From positions 30,618 to 94,617 of the forward strand of contig JAAYAH010000224.1 in NCBI GenBank assembly GCA_012719445.1: DNA of 64,000 nt, written 5' to 3'. How positions within the stretch are numbered: the stretch's first letter is position 1; each line of letters starts with the position of its first letter. The notes beneath the pieces were generated by a model. That model was not told the DNA's origin and made no database searches. It saw only the letters and a program-made list of their open reading frames with translations. A program made the translations under genes and the position numbers. Below are positions 1 through 9,557 of this stretch, in pieces. This DNA is from Actinomycetales bacterium (GTDB taxonomy: Bacteria > Actinomycetota > Actinomycetes > Actinomycetales > Kineosporiaceae).

Positions 1-602
1 AGCTCGAAGTACTCCCGGCAGGGGATCTCCAGCCGCACGTCGTCCCCCGGCCCGGTCAGCCGCCGCCGGAAGTAGGGGTGGTGCCCGAACCCGACCGGGA
101 CGGGGACCTCGTCCTCGTTGCGCACGCTGAGGTCGACGACCAACCGGGGACCGTCGAGCCGGAAGCCGACCCGGGAGGAGAACCGCCACGGGTAGTTGAC
201 GCCGTGCACGGCGGACGAGTCGAAGGTCGCCTGCAGTTCGGTGTCACCGGCCAGCGAGACGTCCCAGGAGAACTCCATCGCCGTGCCGTGCAGGGCGGTG
301 CCGTCGTCGGCGTTCCGACGCAGCCGGTAGGACCGGCCCTCGTGCCGGAGCACACCGTCCCGCACCCGGTTGGACCACGGCACGAGCAGGTAGCTGGAGC
401 AGTCCATGGCGGACCAGCGGTCGGTCTCGGGAGTCGGCCGGAGCAGGTCGTGCCAGTCGCCGTCGTGCCGGATCTGGCCGAACGCCACCGACGCGCCGGC
501 GTCGGGCAGGATCCCGAGCCGCCAGTGCTGGTTCTCCAGGGTGTGCAGGGATCCTCCTTCAGCCCAGGACGACGAGGACGTCGACGGGATCGCCGGCGAC
601 AC
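1..602 (-). CDS. Aldose 1-epimerase (galactose mutarotase) family protein, 3' end cut by window edge
   Basis: The reading frame gives a protein with HTLENQHWRLGILPDAG near the start, then SSYLLVPWSNRVRDG and, further on, VPVGFGHHPYFRR. These are the usual mutarotase blocks, with catalytic-type His in the GFGHHPYF segment. The enzyme family interconverts alpha and beta anomers of aldoses. The C-terminus lies outside the window. The start is uncertain: the first legal start in frame is GTG at 600-602, but a good ribosome site (GAAGGAGG, 553-560) sits just before CTG 546-548, so initiation may really be there. It overlaps or follows directly the stop of the upstream GH94 gene, so the two are probably co-transcribed. 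That makes sense because phosphorolysis of beta-glucosides releases one sugar in a defined anomeric form. The family call is confident; the substrate is unknown. Confidence 0.85.
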   Translation of the reverse strand, partial: MSPAIPSTSSSSWAEGGSLHTLENQHWRLGILPDAGASVAFGQIRHDGDWHDLLRPTPETDRWSAMDCSSYLLVPWSNRVRDGVLRHEGRSYRLRRNADDGTALHGTAMEFSWDVSLAGDTELQATFDSSAVHGVNYPWRFSSRVGFRLDGPRLVVDLSVRNEDEVPVPVGFGHHPYFRRRLTGPGDDVRLEIPCREYFE

Positions 603-2991
603 CGACGAGACGATCTGCGGGGACGACGTTTCCATCGACGGCTTCTCCGTTGAGGGTGAGGGAGCGGACACCACGGTTGACGTGTCCCGGATTCTGCACC
701 CTTATCCGAATCCGGCGACCGCGGAACCGTCGCTCGACCTCGAAACCGTCCCAGTCCGCCGGGATGCAGGGATCGATCCGGAGGCCGTCGGCGACCGGCG
801 CGATCCCGAGCAGGTACTGGGTCACCGCGATGTAGGTCCAGCTCGCCGTCCCGGTCAACCACGAGTTCCGGGACTGCCCGAACCGCGGCGAGTGCTTACC
901 GTGGGTGAACTGGCAGTAGACGTAGGGCTCGGCCTGGTGCACGTCAGCCTGGTCGTTGTACCGGGCGGGCAGGTAGCTGCGGTAGTAGTCGTACGCTCTG
1001 TCACCGCGGCCGAGCATCGCCTCGGCGACGATCGCCCAGGAGTTGCTGTGGCAGAAGATGCCGCCGTTCTCCTTGTGGCTGGGCGGGTAGACGAGCAGCG
1101 ACAGCATGACCCCCTCGACCGGCTTCGTGTGAGGAGGTTCACAGAGCACCAGCCCGTGCTCGGTGGCCAGGTGCTGGTGCACGGAGTCCATGCACTGCAG
1201 CGCCCGGTCCTCCTCCGCCGCGCCGCTGATGACCGCCCAGACGTTGGACTCGAGGTAGATCTTGCCCTCCGGCAGTGCCGCGCTGCCGAGCCGCACGCCG
1301 GTGGCGGAGATGCCGCGGATGAACCAGTCGCCGTCCCAGGCCACGTCGCCCGCGGCCTTACGCACCGCGGCCGCCTGCTCCTCGCACCAGGCCGCGTCGG
1401 CGTCCCTGCCCCGGATCCGGGCCAGCTCGGCCACCCGGCCGCAGGCCGCGTGGAAGAGGAAGGTGGAGAACAGGCTCTCGCCGCTGACCCCGAGGTTGAC
1501 GCAGTCGTTCCAGTCCGCGGCCAGCCCCTGCATGAGGCCGTTGGTGCCCCGGTGCGCCATCGAGAACCGCAGCGCCTGCAGCAGGTGGTCGAGGACGCTC
1601 GCCCGGCCCGAGTCCGCGTAGGGCAGCTCGGTGTCGAGGTAGTCGAGGTCACCGGTCTCGAAGACGAAGTTGGCGACGGTCAGCGGCAGCCACAGCGTGT
1701 CGTCGCTGCGGTACTGCTCGACCGTCGGCGCCTGCTCCTGGCCCGGGGTGTGGGTCAACGGCTTGACCAGCGGCATCGCGCCGCCCTCCGCCGTCTGCCC
1801 GGTGAGGATGAGGTCGAGCCGCTCCCGGACCGCCTCCGGGATGCTGTGCGTCACCGCGAGCATGTCCTGGACGGTGTCCCGGTAGCCCAGGCCGTCCCGG
1901 TCACCGGCCTCGACCAGGCTCACCCCGCGGGACCAGTTGAAGGTCATGTGCGTCTGGTAGGCGTGCCAGACGTTGACCATGCTGTTCAGCTCGGGATCGG
2001 GGGTGTCGACCTGCATCGGGGTCAGGTGGTCGGCCCAGTCGGCGCGGATGGCCTCCAGCTCGGCGGCGACCCGCTCCGGCGTCGCGTAGGTCGCCAGCAC
2101 CTCCCGGCCCGACGGCAGCCCGCGCCACTCGGCGCCGGGCTGCCCCATCCCTAGCACGAAGATCAGATCCCGGGACTCACCGGGAGCCAGCTCGACCGTC
2201 GCGTGCAGCGACGCGCAGGCGTTGTCGCCGACGGTCTCGCTGCCGGAGCAGCGGCCCCGCTCCACCGCGACCGGGGCCGCGGGGGTCCGGTACCGGCCGA
2301 GGAAGGCGTCCCGGTCGGTGTCGAAGGAGGTCACCTCGGCGCCCGCCAGCCCGAAGAACAGCGACTTGGCGCCGGACCGGGTCCGGTTGAACCGGTGGAT
2401 CATGCCGTCCTCGTACCGGGCCTGGACGACGTACTGGCTGTACTGGAGGTTCTCCAGGTCCTGGCGGAAGTGCCACTCGTTGGCGAGCTCTGCGTAGCTG
2501 AACACCGAGAGCCGCCGGGGCGCGTCACCGGGGTTGGTGACCCGCAGCGCCCAGTACTCGAAGGCCTGCCCGCGCGGCACGAAGCAGGTCAGCGTGCTCT
2601 CGATCCCGGCGTAGCGCGCCTCGAACACCGAGTACCCGAGACCGTGCCGGACCGTGCCGACGTACCCGCCGTCCGCCCCGCCGTCGGCGCTCAGCGGTTT
2701 GCCGACCGGTTGCCACGACGCCGACCAGAACTCCCCGGCGGCGCACGCGTCGCCGCCCGCGTCGTCCCGCAGGTAGAGGTACCGGCCGGGCTGGTCGGCG
2801 GGTACCCCGTTGAACCGCATCCGCAAGATCCGCCCGGTGCCACCGGAGCGGTAGAAGCTGTAGCCGCCCGCGTTCTGGGTGATGATCCCGCCGTACAGCC
2901 GGGATCCGAGGTAGTTGATCCAGGAGGCCGGGGTGTCCGGCCTGGTGATCACGTACTCGCGGGCGTCGTCGTCGAAGTGACCGTACTTCAT
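559..2991 (-). CDS. GH94 disaccharide phosphorylase (chitobiose/cellobiose phosphorylase type)
   Basis: 810 residues, the normal size for glycoside hydrolase family 94. These enzymes split a beta-linked disaccharide with phosphate to give alpha-sugar-1-phosphate plus a free sugar in the cytoplasm. The start is ATG at 2989-2991, giving MKYGHFDDDAREYVITRP, the family N-terminus. The longer open frame to 3207 has no family sequence. The catalytic Asp lies in ADWNDCVNLG at about residue 480, and the SWLTGTASW phosphate-site region is near residue 690. Compared with the second GH94 gene at 6179-8602 it has different loops (for example YLRDDAGGDACAAGEFW) and, from memory of the family, resembles N,N'-diacetylchitobiose phosphorylase as much as cellobiose phosphorylase. 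The substrate therefore stays open. There is no signal peptide. It is followed without a gap by the aldose 1-epimerase. Confidence 0.9.
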   Translation of the reverse strand: MKYGHFDDDAREYVITRPDTPASWINYLGSRLYGGIITQNAGGYSFYRSGGTGRILRMRFNGVPADQPGRYLYLRDDAGGDACAAGEFWSASWQPVGKPLSADGGADGGYVGTVRHGLGYSVFEARYAGIESTLTCFVPRGQAFEYWALRVTNPGDAPRRLSVFSYAELANEWHFRQDLENLQYSQYVVQARYEDGMIHRFNRTRSGAKSLFFGLAGAEVTSFDTDRDAFLGRYRTPAAPVAVERGRCSGSETVGDNACASLHATVELAPGESRDLIFVLGMGQPGAEWRGLPSGREVLATYATPERVAAELEAIRADWADHLTPMQVDTPDPELNSMVNVWHAYQTHMTFNWSRGVSLVEAGDRDGLGYRDTVQDMLAVTHSIPEAVRERLDLILTGQTAEGGAMPLVKPLTHTPGQEQAPTVEQYRSDDTLWLPLTVANFVFETGDLDYLDTELPYADSGRASVLDHLLQALRFSMAHRGTNGLMQGLAADWNDCVNLGVSGESLFSTFLFHAACGRVAELARIRGRDADAAWCEEQAAAVRKAAGDVAWDGDWFIRGISATGVRLGSAALPEGKIYLESNVWAVISGAAEEDRALQCMDSVHQHLATEHGLVLCEPPHTKPVEGVMLSLLVYPPSHKENGGIFCHSNSWAIVAEAMLGRGDRAYDYYRSYLPARYNDQADVHQAEPYVYCQFTHGKHSPRFGQSRNSWLTGTASWTYIAVTQYLLGIAPVADGLRIDPCIPADWDGFEVERRFRGRRIRIRVQNPGHVNRGVRSLTLNGEAVDGNVVPADRLVGVAGDPVDVLVVLG

Positions 2992-3212
2992 GGAGGCCTT
3001 CGGGTCGGGCGGACGGTGGCGCGGACAGTGACCGGATCCGGCCCTCCGCGGACCCGCCCTGTCAAGGTCACGGCGAGCCGTGCACAGGCTAGCCGGAGGA
3101 CCCCCCGGGTGCCCAGATCGTTGGCTGTGATGCCTGCGGTGGCCAGGACCTTCCGACTCGGCTCTACGACGGCGGACCCTGGTCATCCCGGAGTCCGCCG
3201 CCGTCATGCCAG

Positions 3213-3244
3213 TCAGGTGGTCAGGTGGTCAGGTGGTCAGGTGG
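3213..3244. repeat. Four perfect tandem copies of an 8-bp unit
   Basis: TCAGGTGG occurs four times in a row. The last copy contains the stop codon of the permease gene (reading CCACCTGA on the minus strand), so the array looks like slippage that copied the end of the gene into the spacer. The rest of the 245-base spacer 2992-3236 shows no gene and no clear promoter. Confidence 0.9.
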
Positions 3245-4667
3245 TGCGCAGGTTCACCACCGCCGCCGCCTCGCGCACCTGTGGCCGGAGCACCCAGGTA
3301 GCCAGGGCACCGAACCCGGTGACCGCCACCATCGCCACCACCCCGCCGAGGAGGGCTCCGAGCACCGCCGCGGCATTCCCGGCGAGGACGGCGAACAGCG
3401 CCACCCCGAGGACCGTCTCCGCCGTCACCGCGAGCAACGCCGGACCGGTCACCTGCAGGCGGAGCACCCGGGTGAGCTGTGCGGTGCCGACCCCGAACGC
3501 GGCGAGGGCCGCCATGGCCCGCCGGCCGTCGAGGATCTGTTCGGCGGTGCCGACGACGGCCGACATCCCGGCGACGATCATCGCGAGAACCGCCGCGACC
3601 CCGGCGAGCCCCGAACCGACGAGGTAGAACCCCACGTCGTCGAACAGGGAGAGTCGGACGTCGTCGGGTGCGGCGTCACAGCCGGAGCACCAGTAGTGCC
3701 CCGCCACCGTCGCCACGATCATCGCCCCCGAGATCATCAGGGCGAGACCGCAGACGACCACAACGGCCACGACATGCCCGGGGGTCACCGGGTCGAACCG
3801 CAGCCGGGCGGCGGCCAGCACCCGACGGACGTCGCCGGACCGTTCGAGTCGCCGGGCGGTCAGCAGCACCAGCGCCGGAGCGGCGAGGAACCCCGCGAGC
3901 ACGAGTCCCGCGATGGCGGGACCCGTCGACACCGGCCTCAGGTTGTCCGGAGCCGTGTTCGACATCGAGGCCCACCCGAACAGCAGCGCCGCCCCGGCGG
4001 CGAGGGCCGCGAGCAGGTACCGCGTCCGTCGCACCGCCCGCGGTGACCGCGAACGGACGCGCTCGACCCCCGCGGGGACCTCGCGCACCGTGACCCGGCC
4101 GCCCCACCAGGCGACGAGGGCTACCACCGCGACGACCACCGGGCAGGCCAGCATGTCCCAGCGGTCGGGCCACGGCACCAGCCGGATGTCACGGCGGACG
4201 AACCGGCCGCCGGCGGACAACACCAGGTAGACCCCCACGGCGCCGACCCCCGCGGCCAGCCCCGCCCGCCCGGTCTCGGCCCCCGACAGCCGCCGGAGCT
4301 GCCGCAGTGACGCTCCCGCCGCCCGCAGGGCGACCAGCCGGCGCAGGCGCGCCGCACTGCCGACCCGCAGGGCCTGGACACCGAGGACGAGCAGCGGCAC
4401 GCAGAGCAGCACCCCCGCGACAACCACCCCGTACCGGGTGCCGGGGGCCTCGACGTAGGGCGCGTAGCCGTCCCCGGAACCAGGCCAGGTCAGCAGCCCA
4501 CTGTCGTCCGCCCAGGACCCGTCGGGGCCGCCGTAGCGGGCGATCCGCGCGGCGCCGAGGAGGAGGCCTCCCGCCCCGCCACCGGCGACGACGACGAGCC
4601 ACCAGCGTCGCCACTCCGCCGAGGTGGACGGCCGGGCCAGCCGGAGCAGCGGGTCCCCCGCCCTCAC
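3237..4667 (-). CDS. ABC transporter permease, FtsX/MacB-like
   Basis: 476 residues with many hydrophobic segments: one near residue 25, one near 85, a cluster at 135-190, one near 225, and further groups at 255-280, 305-335, 365-385 and 415-455. This fits two FtsX-type halves. The segment LRRLVALRAAGASLRQLRRL after the first helices is the typical cytoplasmic stretch of FtsX-like permeases that contacts the ATPase. Its GTG start (4665-4667) overlaps the stop of the ATPase gene in GTGA, so translation is probably coupled. ATPase plus FtsX permease behind a PadR regulator usually forms a drug, peptide or lipid exporter. The substrate is not visible here. Confidence 0.85.
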   Translation of the reverse strand: MRAGDPLLRLARPSTSAEWRRWWLVVVAGGGAGGLLLGAARIARYGGPDGSWADDSGLLTWPGSGDGYAPYVEAPGTRYGVVVAGVLLCVPLLVLGVQALRVGSAARLRRLVALRAAGASLRQLRRLSGAETGRAGLAAGVGAVGVYLVLSAGGRFVRRDIRLVPWPDRWDMLACPVVVAVVALVAWWGGRVTVREVPAGVERVRSRSPRAVRRTRYLLAALAAGAALLFGWASMSNTAPDNLRPVSTGPAIAGLVLAGFLAAPALVLLTARRLERSGDVRRVLAAARLRFDPVTPGHVVAVVVVCGLALMISGAMIVATVAGHYWCSGCDAAPDDVRLSLFDDVGFYLVGSGLAGVAAVLAMIVAGMSAVVGTAEQILDGRRAMAALAAFGVGTAQLTRVLRLQVTGPALLAVTAETVLGVALFAVLAGNAAAVLGALLGGVVAMVAVTGFGALATWVLRPQVREAAAVVNLRTT

Positions 4668-5386
4668 CGGAGCACCGCCTCGTGCTGCACCACGCCGTCC
4701 AGCAGCCGGACCTCCCGGTCCGCCACCGCCGCGACCTTGTTGTCGTGGGTGACGACGACGAGCGCCGACCGGGTGGACCGGCAGGTCTCGACCATGAGCC
4801 GAAGCACCTGCTCCCCTCCGTCACTGTCCATGCTCCCGGTGGGCTCGTCGGCCAGGACGACGCTCGCCCCGGTGACCAGCGCCCTCGCCACCGCGACCCG
4901 CTGCGCCTGCCCGCCGGACAGGTCGGCCGGGTGGGCCGAGGCCACGTCGGCGACCCCGAGGCGGTCCAGCCACCCGGTCGCCGCGGCCCTGGCCGCCTCG
5001 CGCCCGGTCCCGTCGAGCAGCAACGGCAGGGCCACGTTGTCGACCACGGGCAGCTCCGGGACGAGCTGCCCGTGCTGGAGCACCAGGCCGATCTCCCGCC
5101 GCCGCAGCGCACTCGCGGCGTCGTCGTCCAGGGCGATCATGTCCTGGCCGCACACGGTGACCGAGCCGCTGTCCGGTCGCAGCAGCCCCGCCGCGACGTG
5201 CAGCAACGTCGACTTGCCGCTGCCGCTCGGCCCGGTCACCGCCACCACCTCGGCCCTGCGGGCCGTCAACGACACCCCGCGCAGCGCGGGCGTACGCGGG
5301 TAGGCGAAGGTCACCGCCCGCAGGTCGAGGACCAGGTCCCCGTCCGTCCTCGGGCCGGGCGTCGGTGCGTTTGCCGGCTCGGTCAC
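4664..5386 (-). CDS. ABC transporter ATP-binding protein (MacB/LolD type)
   Basis: 240 residues from GTG at 5384-5386. Walker A is GPSGSGKST at about residues 52-60, the signature is LSGGQAQRVAVARAL, Walker B is SVVLADEPTGS, and the switch His is in VVVTHD. The sequence VTFAYPRTPALRGVSLTA is typical of ATPases that partner FtsX permeases. The start overlaps the padR stop in GTGA and the stop overlaps the permease start, so the three genes form one tight operon. An apparent N-terminal extension to 5929 is only the open frame behind padR. The protein drives transport by the permease at 3237-4667. Confidence 0.92.
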   Translation of the reverse strand: MTEPANAPTPGPRTDGDLVLDLRAVTFAYPRTPALRGVSLTARRAEVVAVTGPSGSGKSTLLHVAAGLLRPDSGSVTVCGQDMIALDDDAASALRRREIGLVLQHGQLVPELPVVDNVALPLLLDGTGREAARAAATGWLDRLGVADVASAHPADLSGGQAQRVAVARALVTGASVVLADEPTGSMDSDGGEQVLRLMVETCRSTRSALVVVTHDNKVAAVADREVRLLDGVVQHEAVLR

Positions 5387-6009
5387 TGGTCCTCCTCGGG
5401 GGTCTTGGCGTGCAGGGCATCGGGTGTCCGGCCGGATCCCGGGAGGCCCGGGTTCTGTCGGGGGGATAGGTCCGGTCGGGGAGGTGGCCCGGCCTCCGGG
5501 ACCGGATCCGGCCTGGCGAGCCGGTCGGCGGCGCGTTCCAGCCAGCGCAGGTCGGCGTCGAGATGCTCCAGCGCGTGGTCGCGGGACAGTGCCGCCAGCG
5601 GGTCGGTGGGCTGCTGGTCGCTGAGCTCCCGCATCCGGCGGAGGTAGGCGGTCCGCTGGGCCAGGAGCATGGGCAGCGGGTCCGCCGAGATGCGCAGCGC
5701 TGCGACCGTCTTGCGGACCAACTCCCCCGCCCCGGGGGACATCGGGGCGACCGGCTCGGCCAGCCAGCGCTCCACCCGTTCCCGTCCCCGTGGGGTGAGC
5801 GCGTAGACGGTGCGCTCCGGACCGCCGTCCGCCCTGACCTCGGCCACCTCGACGCAGCCGTCCTTGGTCAGCCGGCCGAGGGCCGAGTAGACCTGCCCGT
5901 AGGCCAGGGGATTCGCCAGCGGGAACCACTCGTCGTGGATCCGCTTGATCTCGTAGCCGTGCCGGGGTGCGGCCACGAGGGCCGCCAGCACGAGGTCGGT
6001 GGTTCCCAC
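5383..6009 (-). CDS. PadR-family transcriptional regulator
   Basis: 208 residues. The N-terminal winged helix reads LVLAALVAAPRHGYEIKRI then YGQVYSALGRLTKDGCVEV and RTVYALTPRGRERVERWL, which is the classic PadR pattern. A C-terminal helical segment (LLAQRTAYLRRMRELSDQQ) matches the PadR dimerisation domain. The chosen start is GTG 6007-6009 (VGTTDLVLAALV). A strong promoter places the predicted transcription start at this same base, so the mRNA may be leaderless. It heads an operon with the ABC exporter genes and probably represses it. The inducer is unknown. The C-terminal 40 residues are Pro-rich and poorly conserved. Confidence 0.88.
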   Translation of the reverse strand: MGTTDLVLAALVAAPRHGYEIKRIHDEWFPLANPLAYGQVYSALGRLTKDGCVEVAEVRADGGPERTVYALTPRGRERVERWLAEPVAPMSPGAGELVRKTVAALRISADPLPMLLAQRTAYLRRMRELSDQQPTDPLAALSRDHALEHLDADLRWLERAADRLARPDPVPEAGPPPRPDLSPRQNPGLPGSGRTPDALHAKTPEEDQ

Positions 6010-6015
6010 GGAGCT

Positions 6016-6045
6016 GTTATACACACTGTATATAGCCACTGTCCA
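6016..6045 (-). promoter_or_regulatory. Promoter of the padR-ABC operon with overlapping operator palindrome
   Basis: On the minus strand, TGGACA (6045-6040) is separated by 18 bases from TATAAC (6021-6016). Transcription would begin near 6009, the first base of the padR GTG. A perfect inverted repeat, TATAC, five bases, GTATA, occupies 6018-6032 and covers the -10 box. It is AT-rich in a GC-rich genome and looks like a PadR operator, implying autorepression. Confidence 0.6.
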
Positions 6046-6102
6046 TACACACCATGAACAGTTGGCCGATCGCCCTGGGCGCTCACCCCCGAGGCAAACA
6101 GA

Positions 6103-6155
6103 CATGATCTTGGTTGATCCGGACCGGATACCGACCCGGATCAACCAAGATCATG
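6103..6155 (-). terminator. Strong hairpin terminator after cellobiose phosphorylase gene
   Basis: Two perfectly complementary 20-base arms (6103-6122 and 6136-6155) enclose a 13-base loop. The hairpin lies 24 bases past the stop of the cellobiose phosphorylase gene and ahead of the padR promoter. A short T-rich tract (TCTGTTTG) follows on the minus strand, so it should end transcription from 6179-8602. A binding site for a dimeric protein is a less likely alternative. Confidence 0.7.
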
Positions 6156-6178
6156 GTGATGTCGAGCGAGGAGCCCGG

Positions 6179-8602
6179 TCAGACGACGCAGTCCACGGTC
6201 ACCGTGCTGCCAGGGGCCGCGTACGGCACCAGGGTGCCCTCGACCGGCCTCCCGTCCACCGTCAGCCGGGCCCCCTTGCCGCCACCGTTCTTCACCGTGA
6301 TCCGGTAGGTGGCGCCGCGGCAGACCCGGGTCACCGTGAAGGAGGGGACCTCCGGACCGATACACGGGTCGACCAGGAGCCCGTCGAAGTCCGGGCGGAC
6401 CCCGAGCAGGTACTGGCTGACCGCGACGAAGTTCCACGCCGCCGTCCCGGTGAGCCAGGAGTTCTTGGCCTGGCCGGGGGTCACGGCGTCCTTCCCCGCG
6501 ATCATCTGCGAGTAGACGTAGGGCTCGGTCTTGTGGATCTCACTGATGTCCTGCCGCCAGGCCGGAGCGATCTTCTTGTAGTACTCGTAGGCCCGCTCCC
6601 CGTTCCCGAGCACCGTCTCACCGATGATCACCCACGGGTTGTTGTGGCAGAAGATGCCGGCGTTCTCCTTGTAGCCCGGCGGGTAGGTGCTGATCTCGCC
6701 GTACTCCACGTGGTAGCGGTCGAAGGGCGGGTTGAGCAGCACGATGCCGTGCTCGCAGTCGAGCCGCTCCTTGACCGACTCCATGGCCTTCGCAGCCTCG
6801 CCGGTCTCGACCCCGATGCCGGCCATGACGCAGAAGCCCTGCGGCTCGATGAAGATCTGCGCCTCCTCGTTCGCCGAGCTGCCGACCGGGTTGCCGAAGT
6901 AGTCGTAGGCACGGAGGAACCACTCGCCGTCCCAGCCGTGTTCGAGCACCACCCGGGCCATCTCCGCGATGCTCTCCCGGGCCGCGGCTGCCTGCTCGCC
7001 GAGCCCGCGTCGCTCCGCGAGTTCGGCGAAGTCCTGGCCGTACTTGCAGAACATGCCCGCGATGAAGATCGACTCTGCGGTGCGCCCCTCCTGGTTCGCC
7101 GTCGTCTGGAAGGACTCCCCCGGCTGGGTGGAGAAGCAGTTGAGGTTGAGGCAGTCGTTCCAGTCGGCCCGGCCGATGAGCGGCAGGCCGTGCGGGCCGA
7201 GGTTGTCCAGCACGTGCTGGAAGGACCGCGCGAGGTGCTCGAAGAGGGTCGCCGTGTCGTTCTCGTCGTTGTCGAACGGCACCTGCTCGTCGAGGATCGC
7301 GACGTCGCCGGTCTCCTTGACGTAAGCGGCGACCCCGGCGATCAGCCACAGCGGGTCGTCGTTGAAGCCGCTGCCGATCGCGTCGTTCCCGCGCTTGGTC
7401 AACGGCTGGTACTGGTGGTACGCGCTGCCGTCCGCCCGCTGGGTCGCCGCGATGTCGAGGATCCGCTCCCTTGCCCGCTCCGGGACGAGGTGGACGAACC
7501 CGAGCAGGTCCTGGTTCGAGTCCCGGAAGCCCATCCCCCGGCCGATGCCCGACTCGAAGTACGAGGCGCTCCGGGACATGTTGAACGTGACCATGCACTG
7601 GTACTGGTTCCAGATGTTGACCATCCGGTTGAGCTTCTCGTCGTCCGAGATCAGCGTGTAGACCCCGAGCAGCCTCGACCAGTACTCGTCCAGGGCGGCC
7701 ATGGCCGCGTCGACGGACTCGCTGGTGGAGAAGCGCTCCAGCATCGCGCGCGCCTTCGTCTTGTTGACGACGTTGTGGCTCTCCCACTTCTCGTCGTCGG
7801 CGTTCTCGACATAGCCGAGAACGAAGACGAGGTCCCGGGACTCGCCGGGGGCGAGGGTGACCTCGATGCCGTGTGAGGCGATCGGCTGCCAGCCGAGCGC
7901 GACCGAGTTCCGCGAGGCGCCCTCGACGACGACCTGAGGGGCGTCGAACCCGTTGTACAGCCCGACGAAGGTCTCCCGGTCGGTGTCGAAGCCGACGATC
8001 GGCGCGTTCACCCCGTAGAAGGCGTAGTGGTCACGGCGCTCGCGGTACTCGGTCTTGTGGTAGATCGTGCTCCCGTCGATCTCCACCTCACCGACGCTGT
8101 AGTTGCGCTGGAAGTTCTCCATGTCGTCCGCGGCGTTCCACAGGCAGAACTCCAGGAACGAGAACAGGGTGACGGTCTTGTCGACAGCGTCGGTGTTGGT
8201 CAGCCGCACCCGGTGCAGCTCGAGGTCCTCACCGAGCGGAACGAGGAAGAGCAGCTCGGCCCGGATCCCACCGCGCTCACCCGTGATCTTCGTGTACCCG
8301 AGACCGTGCCGGCACTCGTAGAAGTCGAGGTCCCGCTTGACCGGGAGGTAGGACGGCGACCAGTGGTCCTCACCGTCCTTGACGTAGAAGTACCGGCCAC
8401 CGACGTCCGTCGGCACGTTGTTGTAGCGGTACCGCGTGAGTCGGCGCATCTTCGCGTCCCGGTAGAACGCGTACCCGCCCGCCTGGTGCGAGACGAGCGA
8501 GAAGAACCTCTCGGTACCCAGGTAGTTGATCCACGGGTAAGGGGTCCTGGGAGTCGTGATCACGTACTCGCGATGGACGTCGTCGAAGTGCCCGAAACGC
8601 AT
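6179..8602 (-). CDS. cbp: Cellobiose phosphorylase (GH94)
   Basis: 807 residues from ATG 8600-8602 ([18 protein letters not shown]). The protein closely follows the Cellulomonas cellobiose phosphorylase pattern from end to end: [65 protein letters not shown], then the catalytic Asp in [16 protein letters not shown] and the phosphate-binding region in [19 protein letters not shown]. It converts cellobiose plus phosphate to alpha-glucose-1-phosphate and glucose in the cytoplasm. No export signal is present. It is transcribed alone: a hairpin terminator follows and a long leader precedes it. It would work with the mutarotase and the second GH94 enzyme on products of plant-wall breakdown. Confidence 0.95.
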   Translation of the reverse strand: MRFGHFDDVHREYVITTPRTPYPWINYLGTERFFSLVSHQAGGYAFYRDAKMRRLTRYRYNNVPTDVGGRYFYVKDGEDHWSPSYLPVKRDLDFYECRHGLGYTKITGERGGIRAELLFLVPLGEDLELHRVRLTNTDAVDKTVTLFSFLEFCLWNAADDMENFQRNYSVGEVEIDGSTIYHKTEYRERRDHYAFYGVNAPIVGFDTDRETFVGLYNGFDAPQVVVEGASRNSVALGWQPIASHGIEVTLAPGESRDLVFVLGYVENADDEKWESHNVVNKTKARAMLERFSTSESVDAAMAALDEYWSRLLGVYTLISDDEKLNRMVNIWNQYQCMVTFNMSRSASYFESGIGRGMGFRDSNQDLLGFVHLVPERARERILDIAATQRADGSAYHQYQPLTKRGNDAIGSGFNDDPLWLIAGVAAYVKETGDVAILDEQVPFDNDENDTATLFEHLARSFQHVLDNLGPHGLPLIGRADWNDCLNLNCFSTQPGESFQTTANQEGRTAESIFIAGMFCKYGQDFAELAERRGLGEQAAAARESIAEMARVVLEHGWDGEWFLRAYDYFGNPVGSSANEEAQIFIEPQGFCVMAGIGVETGEAAKAMESVKERLDCEHGIVLLNPPFDRYHVEYGEISTYPPGYKENAGIFCHNNPWVIIGETVLGNGERAYEYYKKIAPAWRQDISEIHKTEPYVYSQMIAGKDAVTPGQAKNSWLTGTAAWNFVAVSQYLLGVRPDFDGLLVDPCIGPEVPSFTVTRVCRGATYRITVKNGGGKGARLTVDGRPVEGTLVPYAAPGSTVTVDCVV

Positions 8603-9046
8603 GCCGGCCTTGCCTCTCACTGCACGGGCAGACCAGCGCCCTGCTCACCGTCCGCTGCACGCCGCGGACCGGAAGACCGTGGTCTGCGTGGTCACGCGCA
8701 CCGACTCCAGGTGCGCCGATCTGTCTGTCGCGCGGCTGTGCCCCTCTCCACATGCCCACCGCGGTCGGTGCAGCACGGCGGCTCCCACGAGAGGACCGGC
8801 CGAACGGGCGTCAGACCGAGCACCCCGCCCGCCGGTGGGGAGTCCGAGCAGAACGCCCCGACAACCGCGGATAACCCTAGGCTGCCCCGGTTACGATCCG
8901 CAATGACGTACACGACTCGCTGGCGCCCAAGGTACCCGCCCGGCAACGACCCGTGGCAGGAATCAGCCCGGCACGCCGGGAGGGCCCCGTCCCGGACCGC
9001 GAGCGTCACCGCCGTCGCGAGCGGAGTGCCCGGCCGGAGCGCCCGA
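8603..9046. other. Gene-free spacer between csrA and cellobiose phosphorylase
   Basis: Nothing in these 444 bases reads as a gene on either strand. The only signal is a possible minus-strand promoter at 8874-8903. I saw no perfect copy of the AGCGCT-centred operator typical of LacI-family cellobiose regulators. Confidence 0.6.
8874..8903 (-). promoter_or_regulatory. Possible promoter for cellobiose phosphorylase gene
   Basis: TTGCGG (8903-8898) is followed after 18 bases by TAGGGT (8879-8874) on the minus strand. It would give a leader of about 265 bases before the ATG at 8602. It is the best vegetative-type match in the spacer, but weak. Confidence 0.3.
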
Positions 9047-9514
9047 TCAGGATCCCGCGGGCCGGTCCGGGTCCTGCCGTGGAGGGCGGCGCGACGGCGG
9101 CGGGGCCGGGACCGGCCTGCCTGCCGGTGGCGGCGCCGGGACCGGCGGCTGCGACGGCGACCCGGTGGGCGACTGCCCGGGGCCGGGGCGGGCGGGCGGC
9201 CGGGGCCGGGGCGGGTCCGCCGGGTCGGGCGACCCGTGCCTGCGCTGCGACCTGCGGGTCCCCGAGCGCGCGCCGGGTGCCGGCCTGGCGAGCCGTTGGA
9301 GCCTCCCGGCGAGAGCGCCGAGATCGTCGACGTTGCTGGCCGCGGCGGCGTTGGCGGCCTGGACCTCGGCGTACACCTCCGCCCGGTGCACCTGCACGCT
9401 CCGGGGGGCCTCGATGCCCAACCGCACCGTGTCCCCGCGCACATCGAGGACGATCACGCGCACGTCGTCACCGATGACGATGCTCTCCCCCGCCCGACGG
9501 GTCAGGACCAGCAC
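9047..9514 (-). CDS. csrA: Carbon storage regulator CsrA with long C-terminal tail
   Basis: 155 residues from GTG 9512-9514, preceded by GGAGGGA. Residues 1-60 are standard CsrA: VLVLTRRAGESIVIGDD, then VRLGIEAPRSVQVHRAEVYAEVQ. This includes the LGIEAP and VHRAEVY segments that form the RNA-binding face. CsrA binds GGA motifs in mRNA leaders and blocks translation, with flagellin the known target in Gram-positive bacteria. The last 90 or so residues are an unusual Pro/Arg/Gly-rich tail, whereas normal CsrA is 60-80 residues. It is encoded just after fliW, its protein antagonist, and last in the flgN-flgK-flgL-fliW-csrA run. Confidence 0.92.
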   Translation of the reverse strand: MLVLTRRAGESIVIGDDVRVIVLDVRGDTVRLGIEAPRSVQVHRAEVYAEVQAANAAAASNVDDLGALAGRLQRLARPAPGARSGTRRSQRRHGSPDPADPPRPRPPARPGPGQSPTGSPSQPPVPAPPPAGRPVPAPPPSRRPPRQDPDRPAGS

Positions 9515-9557
9515 TGCGGGCTCCCTCCATGGACCCCGGGCCGCGACGGACGCCCCG

